NCBI GenBank assembly: GCA_026982915.1
Contig: JALWQU010000223.1
Span: forward strand, 1 to 9,898
Direction of reading: 5' to 3'
DNA from: Candidatus Altimarinota bacterium
GTDB lineage: Bacteria > Patescibacteriota > Gracilibacteria > UBA4473
DNA length: 9,898 bases
Shown here: positions 1 to 5,911 of the stretch, piece after piece
How the letters are laid out: each line of letters starts with the position of its first letter
Position numbering within the stretch: the stretch's first letter is position 1
Position numbers and translations under genes: made by a program
The notes under the pieces: model-generated
Told to the model about the DNA's origin: nothing
Database searches by the model: none
What the model saw: the letters and a program-made list of their open reading frames with translations, nothing else

Positions 1-2
1 TC

Positions 3-92
3 AATTCTCATCTACAACGGTTCTTCATGAATAATTACGGTATTCGTAATCGTGACTTCTTTCACTTCCGAATCAAAGGTCTTTTTTCTTAA
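3..92 (+). CDS. possible 3' end of a gene entering from the left (weak)
   Basis: The third forward frame is open from the window edge to a TAA at 90-92 and encodes about 29 residues rich in Phe, Arg and Asn (ending RIKGLFS). It could be the C-terminus of a gene whose start lies outside the window, on the same strand as murJ. The opposite strand also carries a short open stretch here (14 to about 104) with no ATG, so the frame choice is uncertain. No family is recognisable. Confidence 0.25.
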   Translation, partial: NSHLQRFFMNNYGIRNRDFFHFRIKGLFS

Positions 93-108
93 ATCCCCTC
101 ACTTTAGG

Positions 109-148
109 AATTAGCCAAAAATTCTTAAAACTTGGTAATTTTATCTTA
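109..148 (+). terminator. weak terminator-like hairpin before murJ
   Basis: AATTAgCCAA (109-118) can pair with TTGGTAATT (132-140) apart from one bulged G, with a 13-nt A/T-rich loop, followed by TTATCTT. It could end transcription from a gene to the left. The stem is A/T-rich and overlaps the candidate murJ -35 element, so it is only a candidate. Confidence 0.25.
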
Positions 149-159
149 TTCAATATATT
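132..159 (+). promoter_or_regulatory. candidate murJ promoter, giving an almost leaderless mRNA
   Basis: TTGGTA at 132-137 (4 of 6 to TTGACA) is followed after 16 bp by TATATT at 154-159 (5 of 6 to TATAAT). A start about 7 bp downstream of the -10 box would fall at 166-167, on the murJ ATG itself. There is no Shine-Dalgarno sequence before this ATG, which fits leaderless translation. Assigned by consensus matching only. Confidence 0.4.
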
Positions 160-166
160 TAAGCGT

Positions 167-1510
167 ATGAAAAAGATACTCTCTTTTATTTTCCGGACAG
201 GGTTTCTCCTAGGACTGTCCGCTATTCTCTCAAAAGGCCTGAGCTTTTGGCGGAACAGATTACTCGTTGAGACCTTTCCTCCTGAACAAACCGACCTTAT
301 TTTTGCCGCATTTCGTGTACCGGATTTCTTCTTCGCGCTTTTTGTCGGTGCAACCCTTTCGGTTATTTTTATTCCACAAATAAACCAACTAAAAACCAAA
401 ACGGAAAAAACGCTGTACCTTTCTAGTTTTTTTTGGGGCGTGGTTGTTTGGTTTGGAGGACTCGTGACATTGGGTATTTTAACGATTTCGCCCCTCGTAA
501 ATATAACGGCTATGGGACTTGATACCGATCTAAAAATAGCCACCATGGAGCTAGCTCGATGGTTATTTGTTTCTATATTCATGCTCGGTATTTCAGGCGT
601 ATTTTCGGCTTACCTCCAAGCAAAAGGACGATTCATGGCCCTAGCCTTAGCCCCCATTTTTTACATGGGAAGTATTTGTGGCGCCTTATTCTTTTTTAGA
701 GACCAATTTGGCATAAATATCGTGGCTTACGGGGCTTTGCTCGGAAGTTTTTTACACCTATTACTAAACGCTTTTTACTTCTTTTTTTATCGGGGAGCGA
801 TTAGATTTGCCTGGAAGAAACCTCTTAAGGCCTGGCAGGAATTTCACGGGGATTTTTGGCGAAGGGTTTTTAATAACTCCGTCTTTCAGATAAACCAAAC
901 CGTGGATTTATGGGTGGCGAGTTTTCTGATAAGTGGCGCTATTACCGCTTTTTCTATTGGAACAAACTTTGGACACCTCCTGCTTTCTATTGTGGGTTAT
1001 TCCATTGCCAATGCGGCTTTTCCAAAACTAAGTAAGACGAAAAATGACGCACAAAAACAACAGGCTATTGTAAAAAGCTCGATCAAATGGATCTTACTCT
1101 TTACCGTTCCCTTTGCGATTATTAGCGCGGTAGGGAGTACTTTTTGGTTGTCATGGTTATTCGCGCTCAAAGGAACAACCTTGTCTATGGCGGCATCCGT
1201 CTTCTTTTGGACGGTTATTTCCTTGCCATTTGCCTGTATGATCCCTATTTTATCTCGTGTATTCCTCGCTAACAACGATACCAAAACGCCTCTTCTGGTC
1301 GGTCTGATATCCATCGTGTTGGCCACAACCTTAGTCTTGGTTCTCACTTTCCTTGTTCTCCCAAAAGAAACGCAAATTCTCGGGTTAGCCTACGGAAACT
1401 TTACCGCCAATGTGCTGAGCGCCGGACTCTTTACTTACTTTCTCTCAAAAAAATGGAAGACACCTTTATCGTCAAACAAACCGAAGCCGGAAAAAGAATT
1501 GATGTCATAG
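167..1510 (+). CDS. murJ: MurJ-like lipid II flippase (MOP superfamily), short form
   Basis: Integral membrane protein that should move lipid II (undecaprenyl-PP-MurNAc-peptide-GlcNAc) to the outer face of the cytoplasmic membrane for peptidoglycan assembly. Family signs: an N-terminal helix leading into FWRNRLL (residues 28-33), the AFRVPDFFFALFVGATLSV stretch (48-66) that matches the MurJ TM1-TM2 region with its conserved Arg (R50), and SRVFLANNDTKTP (363-375), the equivalent of MurJ's 'ARAFYALGDTRTP' segment. I count about 12 hydrophobic helices ending near residue 427. MurJ proteins are usually about 500-540 residues with 14 helices, so TM13-14 appear to be absent; a basic hydrophilic tail (428-447) follows. 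The start is the first ATG in frame, with no Shine-Dalgarno. The last 58 nt overlap the next gene, so the two are almost certainly cotranscribed. Another MOP-family flippase is the main alternative. Confidence 0.85.
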   Translation: MKKILSFIFRTGFLLGLSAILSKGLSFWRNRLLVETFPPEQTDLIFAAFRVPDFFFALFVGATLSVIFIPQINQLKTKTEKTLYLSSFFWGVVVWFGGLVTLGILTISPLVNITAMGLDTDLKIATMELARWLFVSIFMLGISGVFSAYLQAKGRFMALALAPIFYMGSICGALFFFRDQFGINIVAYGALLGSFLHLLLNAFYFFFYRGAIRFAWKKPLKAWQEFHGDFWRRVFNNSVFQINQTVDLWVASFLISGAITAFSIGTNFGHLLLSIVGYSIANAAFPKLSKTKNDAQKQQAIVKSSIKWILLFTVPFAIISAVGSTFWLSWLFALKGTTLSMAASVFFWTVISLPFACMIPILSRVFLANNDTKTPLLVGLISIVLATTLVLVLTFLVLPKETQILGLAYGNFTANVLSAGLFTYFLSKKWKTPLSSNKPKPEKELMS

Positions 1511-2361
1511 CCGCGAAAAAATTTCCTGAAATTTCTCGATCAAGATGGACTCATTATGGTATTTTTGAAAATGGGGGGATGGCCCAAAAGCCCAAGACGA
1601 AATTAAAACTCGGCGAAGAATGGAAAATCAGCTGTGAAAAAGAACCACAACTGGCTACCGACCTAAAAGCGTGGGACTACCCCTTGAAAATTTTGGCCGA
1701 AAGTGACACCTGGGTCGCTATAGAAAAACCTTATGGTATAGCCGTTCATCCTTCCATTTCTGATACGAAACAGGAAACCGTCATCAATGCGTTAGTGCAT
1801 CATTTTGGAGCTAATCTAAGTGAGAATTTTGACGCTATCGAAGGACGATTAATTCCTCGTCCAGGACTGGTTCACCGACTTGACAAGACGACTTCAGGGG
1901 TACTGCTAATCGCCAAAAAAAACGAAACACATCGTTATTTTCAGGAAAACTGGTCGGATTGTCGAAAAATTTATGAAACCATTGTCACGGGGAAACCACC
2001 ACTAAAAGGTCGTATTGAGGGCTCTATTTTTCGTGACCCACGAGATCGAAAAAAAATGTCAGTGGTTCGACACGAAAAAGCAAAATCAGCGCTAACTTTA
2101 TTTGAAACGCAACAAACGGAGCATGGATATGCTGATTTAGAGGTACAAATTATGACCGGGCGAACGCATCAAATACGGGTACATCTCAGTAGTATTGATT
2201 TTCCTATTCTCGGAGACGGGCTTTACGGTGGAGCCGAAGCCGATCGTATTTATCTGCACGCATCCAGACTAACCTTTCCGAATCCAGACCAAAAAGGCGC
2301 TCTTGAGACGGTTACAAGCGAGCTTCCTTGGGATTTTGAAACCGTTGTGGCGAGCCGCTAA
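1453..2361 (+). CDS. RluA-family 23S rRNA pseudouridine synthase (RluD-like)
   Basis: Isomerises specific uridines to pseudouridine in rRNA, probably 23S. An N-terminal S4 RNA-binding domain covers about residues 13-60 (GKRIDVIAAKKF..ISRSRW). The catalytic domain (about 75-300) has KPYGIAVHP (92-100), the signature HRLDKTTSGVLLIAK (141-155) with catalytic Asp144, RDPRDRKKM (194-202) and GRTHQIRVHL (236-245). Length (302 aa) and order of domains are normal for RluD/RluC-type enzymes; the exact target uridine cannot be read from the sequence. The ATG at 1453 lies inside murJ in another frame. It is supported because the S4 domain begins only about 12 residues later, so a later start would cut into it. 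There is no Shine-Dalgarno (CTCTCAAAAAA precedes), suggesting translational coupling to murJ. The gene ends 9 bp from the convergent Nudix gene. Confidence 0.93.
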   Translation: MEDTFIVKQTEAGKRIDVIAAKKFPEISRSRWTHYGIFENGGMAQKPKTKLKLGEEWKISCEKEPQLATDLKAWDYPLKILAESDTWVAIEKPYGIAVHPSISDTKQETVINALVHHFGANLSENFDAIEGRLIPRPGLVHRLDKTTSGVLLIAKKNETHRYFQENWSDCRKIYETIVTGKPPLKGRIEGSIFRDPRDRKKMSVVRHEKAKSALTLFETQQTEHGYADLEVQIMTGRTHQIRVHLSSIDFPILGDGLYGGAEADRIYLHASRLTFPNPDQKGALETVTSELPWDFETVVASR

Positions 2362-2370
2362 AATAGCTGA

Positions 2371-2913
2371 TTACGGTTTTTGAAAAAAGGCTTCCGCATA
2401 CGCTAAAGCCCCGATAGTACCGGAAGAAGTGAGCGGCGTGGCGAGAAGTGTCTTTTTTAGAGCCGAAAAATTATCAGCAAGATGACATTCTATTTGTTCG
2501 GCCGGTTCAAGATCTGGCTGGCTTATTAATTCGCTATCTAGGGCTAAAAAATAGTGGTACTTCATTTTTGCGCCGGTGGGATTGCTGAAGTTTTCCCCGA
2601 CTTTGATCATTTTTTTCGCTTGATAGCCGGTTTCTTCTTGTAGTTCTCGATGAGCCGCTTGCTCAGGGGTTTCCCCTGCGTCAATCATCCCCGCACAAAA
2701 TTCCAAAACACACGCCCCACTACCGTGTTTGTAGTTTTTTTGGTAGAGAATTCTCCCATCAGGTAAAACCGGCACAACAATAACCGCGTCACCAAAAAGA
2801 TTTACCCACCAATCGGTTTCACTACCATCGGGGAGTTGAACCCGTTGGTGCTCTATGGGACAGTAAGGCGTGTCGAGTACAAGTTTTCGGGTGATGATTT
2901 TGAACTTTTCCAT
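2371..2913 (-). CDS. Nudix hydrolase, ADP-ribose pyrophosphatase-like
   Basis: Probably hydrolyses a nucleoside diphosphate-sugar such as ADP-ribose to AMP plus sugar phosphate in the cytoplasm. A complete Nudix box runs from Gly75 to Tyr97: G-x5-E81-x7-R89-E90-L-x-E93-E94-x-G96-Y, so all metal-binding glutamates are present. The context EFCAGMIDAGE (71-81) resembles the ADP-ribose pyrophosphatase group ('E.PAG.iD.GE'), and an N-terminal region of about 40 residues precedes the fold as in that group. Length (180 aa) is typical. Substrate specificity is inferred, since Nudix proteins vary widely. The ATG is preceded by AATCCCCCC with no Shine-Dalgarno. Its stop is only 9 bp from the rluA-type stop on the opposite strand, leaving no room for a conventional terminator between them. 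Confidence 0.88.
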   Translation of the reverse strand: MEKFKIITRKLVLDTPYCPIEHQRVQLPDGSETDWWVNLFGDAVIVVPVLPDGRILYQKNYKHGSGACVLEFCAGMIDAGETPEQAAHRELQEETGYQAKKMIKVGENFSNPTGAKMKYHYFLALDSELISQPDLEPAEQIECHLADNFSALKKTLLATPLTSSGTIGALAYAEAFFQKP

Positions 2914-2972
2914 GGGGGGATTCTAGTGAAAACCGTCTATAAATACTAAACTTAATCCATGTGAAGGTATAG

Positions 2973-3007
2973 AAAAAAACCTTCTAAAACAATTAGAAGG
3001 TTTTTTA
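2973..3007 (-). terminator. strong rho-independent terminator of fur-rpmE2, possibly bidirectional
   Basis: Perfect 14-bp inverted repeat: AAAAAACCTTCTAA (2974-2987) and TTAGAAGGTTTTTT (2993-3006) around a 5-nt loop. Read on the minus strand, the GC-containing stem core ends in a run of T, 30 nt after the rpmE2 stop. Because the stem is symmetrical with A and T tracts on both sides, it could also stop transcription from the other direction, isolating the Nudix gene's upstream region. Confidence 0.9.
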
Positions 3008-3036
3008 TTGGCTTTAAAAGCACTATATTTAGCGCT

Positions 3037-3309
3037 TTATTTCTTTGCTTGAGCGGCTTTGGCTTTTTCCATTTTTGCTCGGAATTTATCAACTCTTCCA
3101 GAAGTATCCAGTAGATTTTGTTTCCCGGTGTAGAATGGATGAGAAGCACTTGAGACATCCACCCGAATAACATAGTGATCAACCCCGTTAACCTTTTCCA
3201 CTTCCTCAGAAGTCATGGTTGAGACCATAATAAAATCGGTTTTCGCATTAGCATCTCGGAAAATAACGGGATGATTTTTGGGGTGTTTTGTCGTTGTATC
3301 TTTGGCCAT
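3037..3309 (-). CDS. rpmE2: 50S ribosomal protein L31, type B (zinc-independent)
   Basis: Component of the large ribosomal subunit at the central protuberance/intersubunit bridge. The family hallmark [20 protein letters not shown] is at residues 57-76, and the N-terminal [11 protein letters not shown] (9-19) matches type B L31 ('HPenyRpVvFkD'). The protein has no cysteine, so it lacks the CxxC zinc ribbon of type A L31. It is 90 aa and ends in an Ala/Lys-rich tail. The start fits the family and AACCTTATTTATACT precedes it, again without Shine-Dalgarno. It lies 107 bp downstream of the Fur-family gene on the same strand and is closed by the hairpin at 2973-3007. A weak internal promoter is possible (TTGACT at 3368-3363, 16 bp, TACGCT at 3346-3341, minus strand). 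In other bacteria, zinc-free L31 paralogues are often controlled by Zur, which makes the neighbour relevant. Confidence 0.95.
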   Translation of the reverse strand: MAKDTTTKHPKNHPVIFRDANAKTDFIMVSTMTSEEVEKVNGVDHYVIRVDVSSASHPFYTGKQNLLDTSGRVDKFRAKMEKAKAAQAKK

Positions 3310-3384
3310 AGTATAAATAAGGTTTAACTTTTATGTCCCGAGCGTATCCAAAACAGACCTAAAGTCAAATTTTTGCCGTATCAA

Positions 3385-3422
3385 AAAAACCTATCGGGAA
3401 ATTGAGAAAGAAAAACCTATCG
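3385..3422. repeat. 12-bp direct repeat at the fur 3' end
   Basis: AAAAACCTATCG occurs at 3385-3396 and again at 3411-3422, 26 bp apart. The second copy contains the fur stop codon (minus-strand TAG at 3419-3417). It does not form an obvious hairpin. It may be a small duplication or a chance repeat in the fur-rpmE2 spacer. Confidence 0.5.
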
Positions 3423-3845
3423 ACCATGACATTTATGACAGGTTCCCAAAAAACCAAGATGCACCGACTTGAGCAAAAAGTTTTTTTCATGGGCCAATTG
3501 ATCCGCAATTGAGTCCTTGTAGTCCAAAAATATTTCCTCAACCCCATCACATTTCTCACAAATAAGAAAATGATGATCATCTTCGGTGTTTTCCGGGTAA
3601 GTGCAACGACGCCACCTGTGCTCAAATTGATGAACCAGATGAACCGCTTCTAGTTTTGAAAGAATACGATATATCGTGGTGATATTAGCCTTAAGCCCCA
3701 TCTCTTTAAGTTGTTTTTGCAGATCATGAACGGTTAAAAGTTTCTCCGTCCCGGATAATAACCCCGATAAAAAACGAACCGCACGAGTCATCCGCCAGTT
3801 ATTTTTCAGAAAACAATCATTTACTTTTTTTCCAAAACTATCCAT
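3417..3845 (-). CDS. Fur-family metal-dependent repressor (Zur/PerR-like)
   Basis: Dimeric DNA-binding metal sensor of the Fur superfamily. The winged-helix domain spans about residues 8-82, with the recognition region ANITTIYRILSKLEAVHLV (53-71). The dimerisation/metal domain follows: DDHHFLICEKC (89-99) and the C-terminal CHKC (136-139). Cys96, Cys99, Cys136 and Cys139 form the two-CxxC structural zinc site, and His91/His92 with nearby His and Asp are candidates for the sensory site. Length (142 aa) is normal. Metal specificity cannot be settled from sequence alone; the neighbouring zinc-free L31 gene favours Zur. The start at 3845 has the only purine-rich leader in the window (AAAGGGG just upstream), although it is very close to the ATG. 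A good promoter overlapped by a 7-1-7 palindrome lies upstream, suggesting autoregulation. It is likely cotranscribed with rpmE2. Confidence 0.93.
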   Translation of the reverse strand: MDSFGKKVNDCFLKNNWRMTRAVRFLSGLLSGTEKLLTVHDLQKQLKEMGLKANITTIYRILSKLEAVHLVHQFEHRWRRCTYPENTEDDHHFLICEKCDGVEEIFLDYKDSIADQLAHEKNFLLKSVHLGFLGTCHKCHGR

Positions 3846-3919
3846 ATCCCCTTTGTTAATAAACTTTTATAGCATTAATGCAATGGTTGTACATTTCTAA
3901 TATTAATACCTTTAATTCA

Positions 3920-3948
3920 AGTATAAGCTAAATGCCATAGTATGGCAA
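3920..3948 (-). promoter_or_regulatory. sigma70-type promoter of fur-rpmE2
   Basis: On the minus strand TTGCCA (3948-3943, 5 of 6 to TTGACA) and TATACT (3925-3920, 5 of 6 to TATAAT) are separated by exactly 17 bp. Transcription would start near 3913, leaving a leader of about 70 nt before the fur ATG. It is the best promoter match I found in the window. The -35 box is embedded in the palindrome at 3933-3947. Confidence 0.7.
3933..3947. promoter_or_regulatory. Fur-family operator, perfect 7-1-7 palindrome (site 1)
   Basis: TGCCATA-G-TATGGCA is a perfect inverted repeat with the 7-1-7 geometry typical of Fur, Zur and PerR boxes. It covers five bases of the -35 element and part of the spacer of the fur promoter, so a bound repressor would block RNA polymerase. 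Binding by the adjacent regulator is an inference from position and geometry; the half-site differs from the classical TGATAAT of Fur. Confidence 0.75.
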
Positions 3949-4003
3949 TAAGATTTTTTGTGACAAAAAAAAGACCCAAAAAAATAGCCAAAATACTTCC
4001 AAA

Positions 4004-4018
4004 TGCCATAGTATTGCA
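4004..4018. promoter_or_regulatory. second operator copy (site 2)
   Basis: TGCCATAGTATTGCA matches site 1 at 14 of 15 positions, and the identity extends outward (AAA before, A after; 18 of 19 over 3930-3948 and 4001-4019). It is in the same orientation, with its centre 71 bp upstream of site 1. On the minus strand its TTGCAA could act as a poor -35 box, with TATTTT 18 bp downstream as a weak -10, so a weaker tandem promoter is possible. Confidence 0.65.
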
Positions 4019-4081
4019 ACACCAAAAACCCTTACCCACAAAGAAAAAACACGACCATTCACCCTAAAACAAATAATCTCA

Positions 4082-4732
4082 TTAAGTCGTCGCCATAAAA
4101 GCGTTATCGCTTAGCTTTTGGTGTAAAATTTGCTCAGATCTCTTTTTAAGGAAAAAAGGATCTTCCCCCTTGCTAAGGATTGAAACATCGCCTAGATCGC
4201 CATTTTCTACAATAGGGACAAAAAAATCATCACTCGTATAGACCTTTATCCTTTTGCCAGCGATATGTTGCAGTATCTTCTTTGTTTTTGTTTCTCCAAA
4301 AATAAGTTCTGGGAAAAAAATTGTATCACAATTGGCGTTCTTTGCCTGACGGATAAACCGACGCCCCAACCGACGGAATTCCACCGTATCAGCCAACCCC
4401 TCCAAGGCCATGGCCCTTAATACCTGAAAAGTAAAAACGGTTACTCGGGGACACTTCTCTGAACGCTTACCTTTTGGTTTATAAGGCGTTTTTTGATAAT
4501 CAAAGGCCTGAAAATATTGATGTGCCAAAAAGTTCTTTCGGTCTAAAAAAATACCGATTCGCCCAAACTTTGTGGCCGACAATATCTCCTGAACCGATTT
4601 TTCCCATAAAGAATATTCCATATCAGTCGGTTCTTCATTCTTTTCTATCATAAAAGAAAGAGCCGCTTTTGGGTTTACAGACAAGACCTTTATCCCCAAA
4701 ACCAGAATACCGAGATTTCCTTGAAATTTCAT
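4082..4732 (-). CDS. unassigned protein, weakly glutamate-racemase-like
   Basis: Soluble 216-residue protein with no confident family. The part EGLADTVEFRRLGRRF..NANCDTIFF (111-140) lines up by eye with the C-terminal half of glutamate racemase (MurI), where 'EEGL..' is followed by helices and then by 'vDTLVLGCTHYPLL'. Here the CTHY segment reads FFPELIFGE, with no cysteine at the catalytic position. The N-terminal DSG and CNTA motifs of active racemases are not seen either. Only two cysteines are present (Cys94, Cys135). If related, it would be an inactive or re-purposed Asp/Glu-racemase-fold protein, shorter than the usual 260-270 residues. The ATG is 13 nt after a TATAAT box, with no Shine-Dalgarno. 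It diverges from pilN with a 59-bp gap. It may be simply a lineage-specific hypothetical protein. Confidence 0.6.
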   Translation of the reverse strand: MKFQGNLGILVLGIKVLSVNPKAALSFMIEKNEEPTDMEYSLWEKSVQEILSATKFGRIGIFLDRKNFLAHQYFQAFDYQKTPYKPKGKRSEKCPRVTVFTFQVLRAMALEGLADTVEFRRLGRRFIRQAKNANCDTIFFPELIFGETKTKKILQHIAGKRIKVYTSDDFFVPIVENGDLGDVSILSKGEDPFFLKKRSEQILHQKLSDNAFMATT

Positions 4733-4737
4733 GCGTA

Positions 4738-4766
4738 TTAGTATATTATAGATAGTAGCATATAAA
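4738..4766 (+). promoter_or_regulatory. candidate promoter of the pilNOC operon
   Basis: TATAAA at 4761-4766 (5 of 6 to TATAAT) with TTAGTA 17 bp upstream at 4738-4743 (3 of 6 to TTGACA). It overlaps the divergent -10 box, so the two directions may compete. Transcription would start about 20 nt before the pilN ATG. An inverted repeat GTATTAG/CTAATAC flanks the region (4735-4741 and 4774-4780). Confidence 0.35.
4745..4750 (-). promoter_or_regulatory. perfect -10 box upstream of the racemase-like gene
   Basis: Minus-strand TATAAT at 4750-4745 lies 12 nt before the ATG at 4732, which would give a leader of only about 6 nt. No good -35 element is visible 16-18 bp upstream. Confidence 0.4.
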
Positions 4767-4791
4767 ACAAAACCTAATACTAAAATAAAAA

Positions 4792-5358
4792 ATGGATGAA
4801 AACTACTTCGAAAATGAAGATACCCCTAAGTCACCGACAAAACATCTGTTGATGAAATTTTTATGGGGAATAGGTATTATAGCCATTATAGCTGGTTCTG
4901 GCTTTGTCTTTTGGGATAAATACAACCTTAACGACCAAATTGAAGCCAAGCAAAGTGCCATAGCAACACTTGAAAAAACAAAAGCCGATCGCCTAAAGAA
5001 GAAAGGCTACAACGAAGCTAAAGCGATCGATAAAGCTAAATCAGTCCTCACTCTAGCAAAATCAAATCGTGTAGATTGGGTCCCTATCTATCGAGATCTT
5101 AGTGCGTTGGAAGATGGTGTCACCCTTAATTTAAAGACGATTAATGGTGATGAGCATCTGTCTTTTAATATCGAAGGACAAGCCCGCCAAATGTCGTCTA
5201 TTGCTCAACTCCTTATTAAAATAAAGACAAAGCCTCAGTTTAAAAAAGTATTTATTAGTCAGATTTCTGAAAAAAATAACAAAGAACAGATAAGTTTTAG
5301 CTTTCATCTTTCTTTCGACTATGTGCCAGTAAAAACAACTAAAAGTTCTAAAAAATAA
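4792..5358 (+). CDS. pilN: PilN-like type IV pilus inner-membrane platform protein
   Basis: Bitopic membrane protein that would pair with PilO to connect the cytoplasmic pilus machinery to the cell envelope. The layout is that of PilN: a short charged cytoplasmic N-terminus (1-21), one membrane helix (about 22-41), a Lys/Ala/Glu-rich coiled coil (about 45-90), and a C-terminal alpha/beta domain (about 93-178) with alternating strands such as GVTLNLKTINGDEHLSFNIEGQ (109-130). It is identified mainly by this architecture and by the PilO- and PilC-type genes that follow, because sequence conservation in PilN is low. The INLLP-type motif that normally binds PilM near the N-terminus is absent, and there is no pilM in the window. 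The start follows a run of A (ACTAAAATAAAAA) without Shine-Dalgarno. It ends 6 nt before pilO. Confidence 0.75.
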   Translation: MDENYFENEDTPKSPTKHLLMKFLWGIGIIAIIAGSGFVFWDKYNLNDQIEAKQSAIATLEKTKADRLKKKGYNEAKAIDKAKSVLTLAKSNRVDWVPIYRDLSALEDGVTLNLKTINGDEHLSFNIEGQARQMSSIAQLLIKIKTKPQFKKVFISQISEKNNKEQISFSFHLSFDYVPVKTTKSSKK

Positions 5359-5364
5359 AATATT

Positions 5365-5877
5365 ATGAAACACCTAAAAATACTAACCGTTATTACTGGC
5401 ATCCTTGTTTTTGGATTCTGGATAAAGCCACAATGGGCCAAGAACACAAATCTAAAAGAAACGGTCAAAACACTTGAAACACAACGCATAACTTTGCGAG
5501 ATGAGATAAAGGCTATAAATGCTCAGGCTAAATCTTCTGATAAGACCGTAAAAGAATCTCTTTCTCAAATTCCGCTTAAGCGTGACCAAGAGGTGCTTAT
5601 TAAAGATTTACAGCAAATCTCAAACCGGACGGGTTTTTTGTTTAAGGCCATTAAATTCAGTAAAAGCACCAACCCTGTTGTCAAGGCAGAACAAACAAAT
5701 ATTACCTTTTCCGTTAAGGGGCGTAAAAACCAAATTTTGAACTTTTTATCACAGATTGAAACCAATAAACGATTTTTGGGACTCAAAAACCTATCAATCA
5801 ACTATGTAACCGAAAAGGGGCAGCCCCTTGCTGAAATGAATATCGCGCTTTACACCTTTTCACAAGAAGATGCCTAA
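5365..5877 (+). CDS. pilO: PilO-like type IV pilus inner-membrane platform protein
   Basis: Partner of PilN in the pilus alignment subcomplex. It has an N-terminal membrane helix (about 5-20), a coiled coil rich in Lys, Glu and Gln (about 27-70), and a C-terminal ferredoxin-like domain (about 72-165). The segment TNITFSVKGRKNQILNFLSQ (111-130), continued by IETNKRFLGL, is the characteristic PilO stretch ('vsfslsG.y.qi..Fl..le...R.l.i'). Length (170 aa) is slightly short for PilO. Only 6 nt separate it from pilN, so the two are cotranscribed. A 34-nt gap with a small hairpin follows before pilC. The pairing of PilN and PilO by fold means the two names could in principle be exchanged, but the order N-O is the usual one. 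Confidence 0.82.
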   Translation: MKHLKILTVITGILVFGFWIKPQWAKNTNLKETVKTLETQRITLRDEIKAINAQAKSSDKTVKESLSQIPLKRDQEVLIKDLQQISNRTGFLFKAIKFSKSTNPVVKAEQTNITFSVKGRKNQILNFLSQIETNKRFLGLKNLSINYVTEKGQPLAEMNIALYTFSQEDA

Positions 5878-5900
5878 CCCTGTATGAAATAGGGGCTTTT
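5815..5900 (+). other. possible alternative RNA hairpins between pilO and pilC
   Basis: AAGGGG (5815-5820) can pair with CCCCTT (5824-5829). AGCCCCT (5822-5828) can instead pair with AGGGGCT (5891-5897). CCCT (5878-5881) can pair with AGGG (5891-5894), followed by CTTTT. The first pairing excludes the second, a layout that could tune read-through into pilC. The pairings are exact as stated; function is speculative. Confidence 0.25.
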
Positions 5901-5911
5901 AAAAAAATGTC

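Noticed and set aside
73..582. Minus-strand ORF of 169 codons opposite murJ
   Set aside because: It is the antisense of a well-supported membrane protein gene, has no recognisable domain, and has a Ser/Lys/Arg-rich composition typical of shadow frames.
2952..3182. Minus-strand ORF of 76 codons over the rpmE2 3' end
   Set aside because: It overlaps rpmE2 in another frame and runs through the terminator hairpin; there is no family resemblance.
3365..3625. Minus-strand ORF of 86 codons within fur
   Set aside because: It is a shifted frame of the Fur gene, whose real frame holds all zinc-site cysteines.
3879..3893. Possible third operator copy (TGCAATGGTTGTACA) in the fur leader
   Set aside because: Only 9 of 15 positions match the perfect palindrome and its own symmetry is poor; it could be chance in A/T-rich DNA.
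3846..4081. CRISPR-like or small RNA reading of the repeated region upstream of fur
   Set aside because: There are only two copies of a short palindrome, one of them placed exactly on a promoter. This fits operators better than a repeat array or RNA gene.
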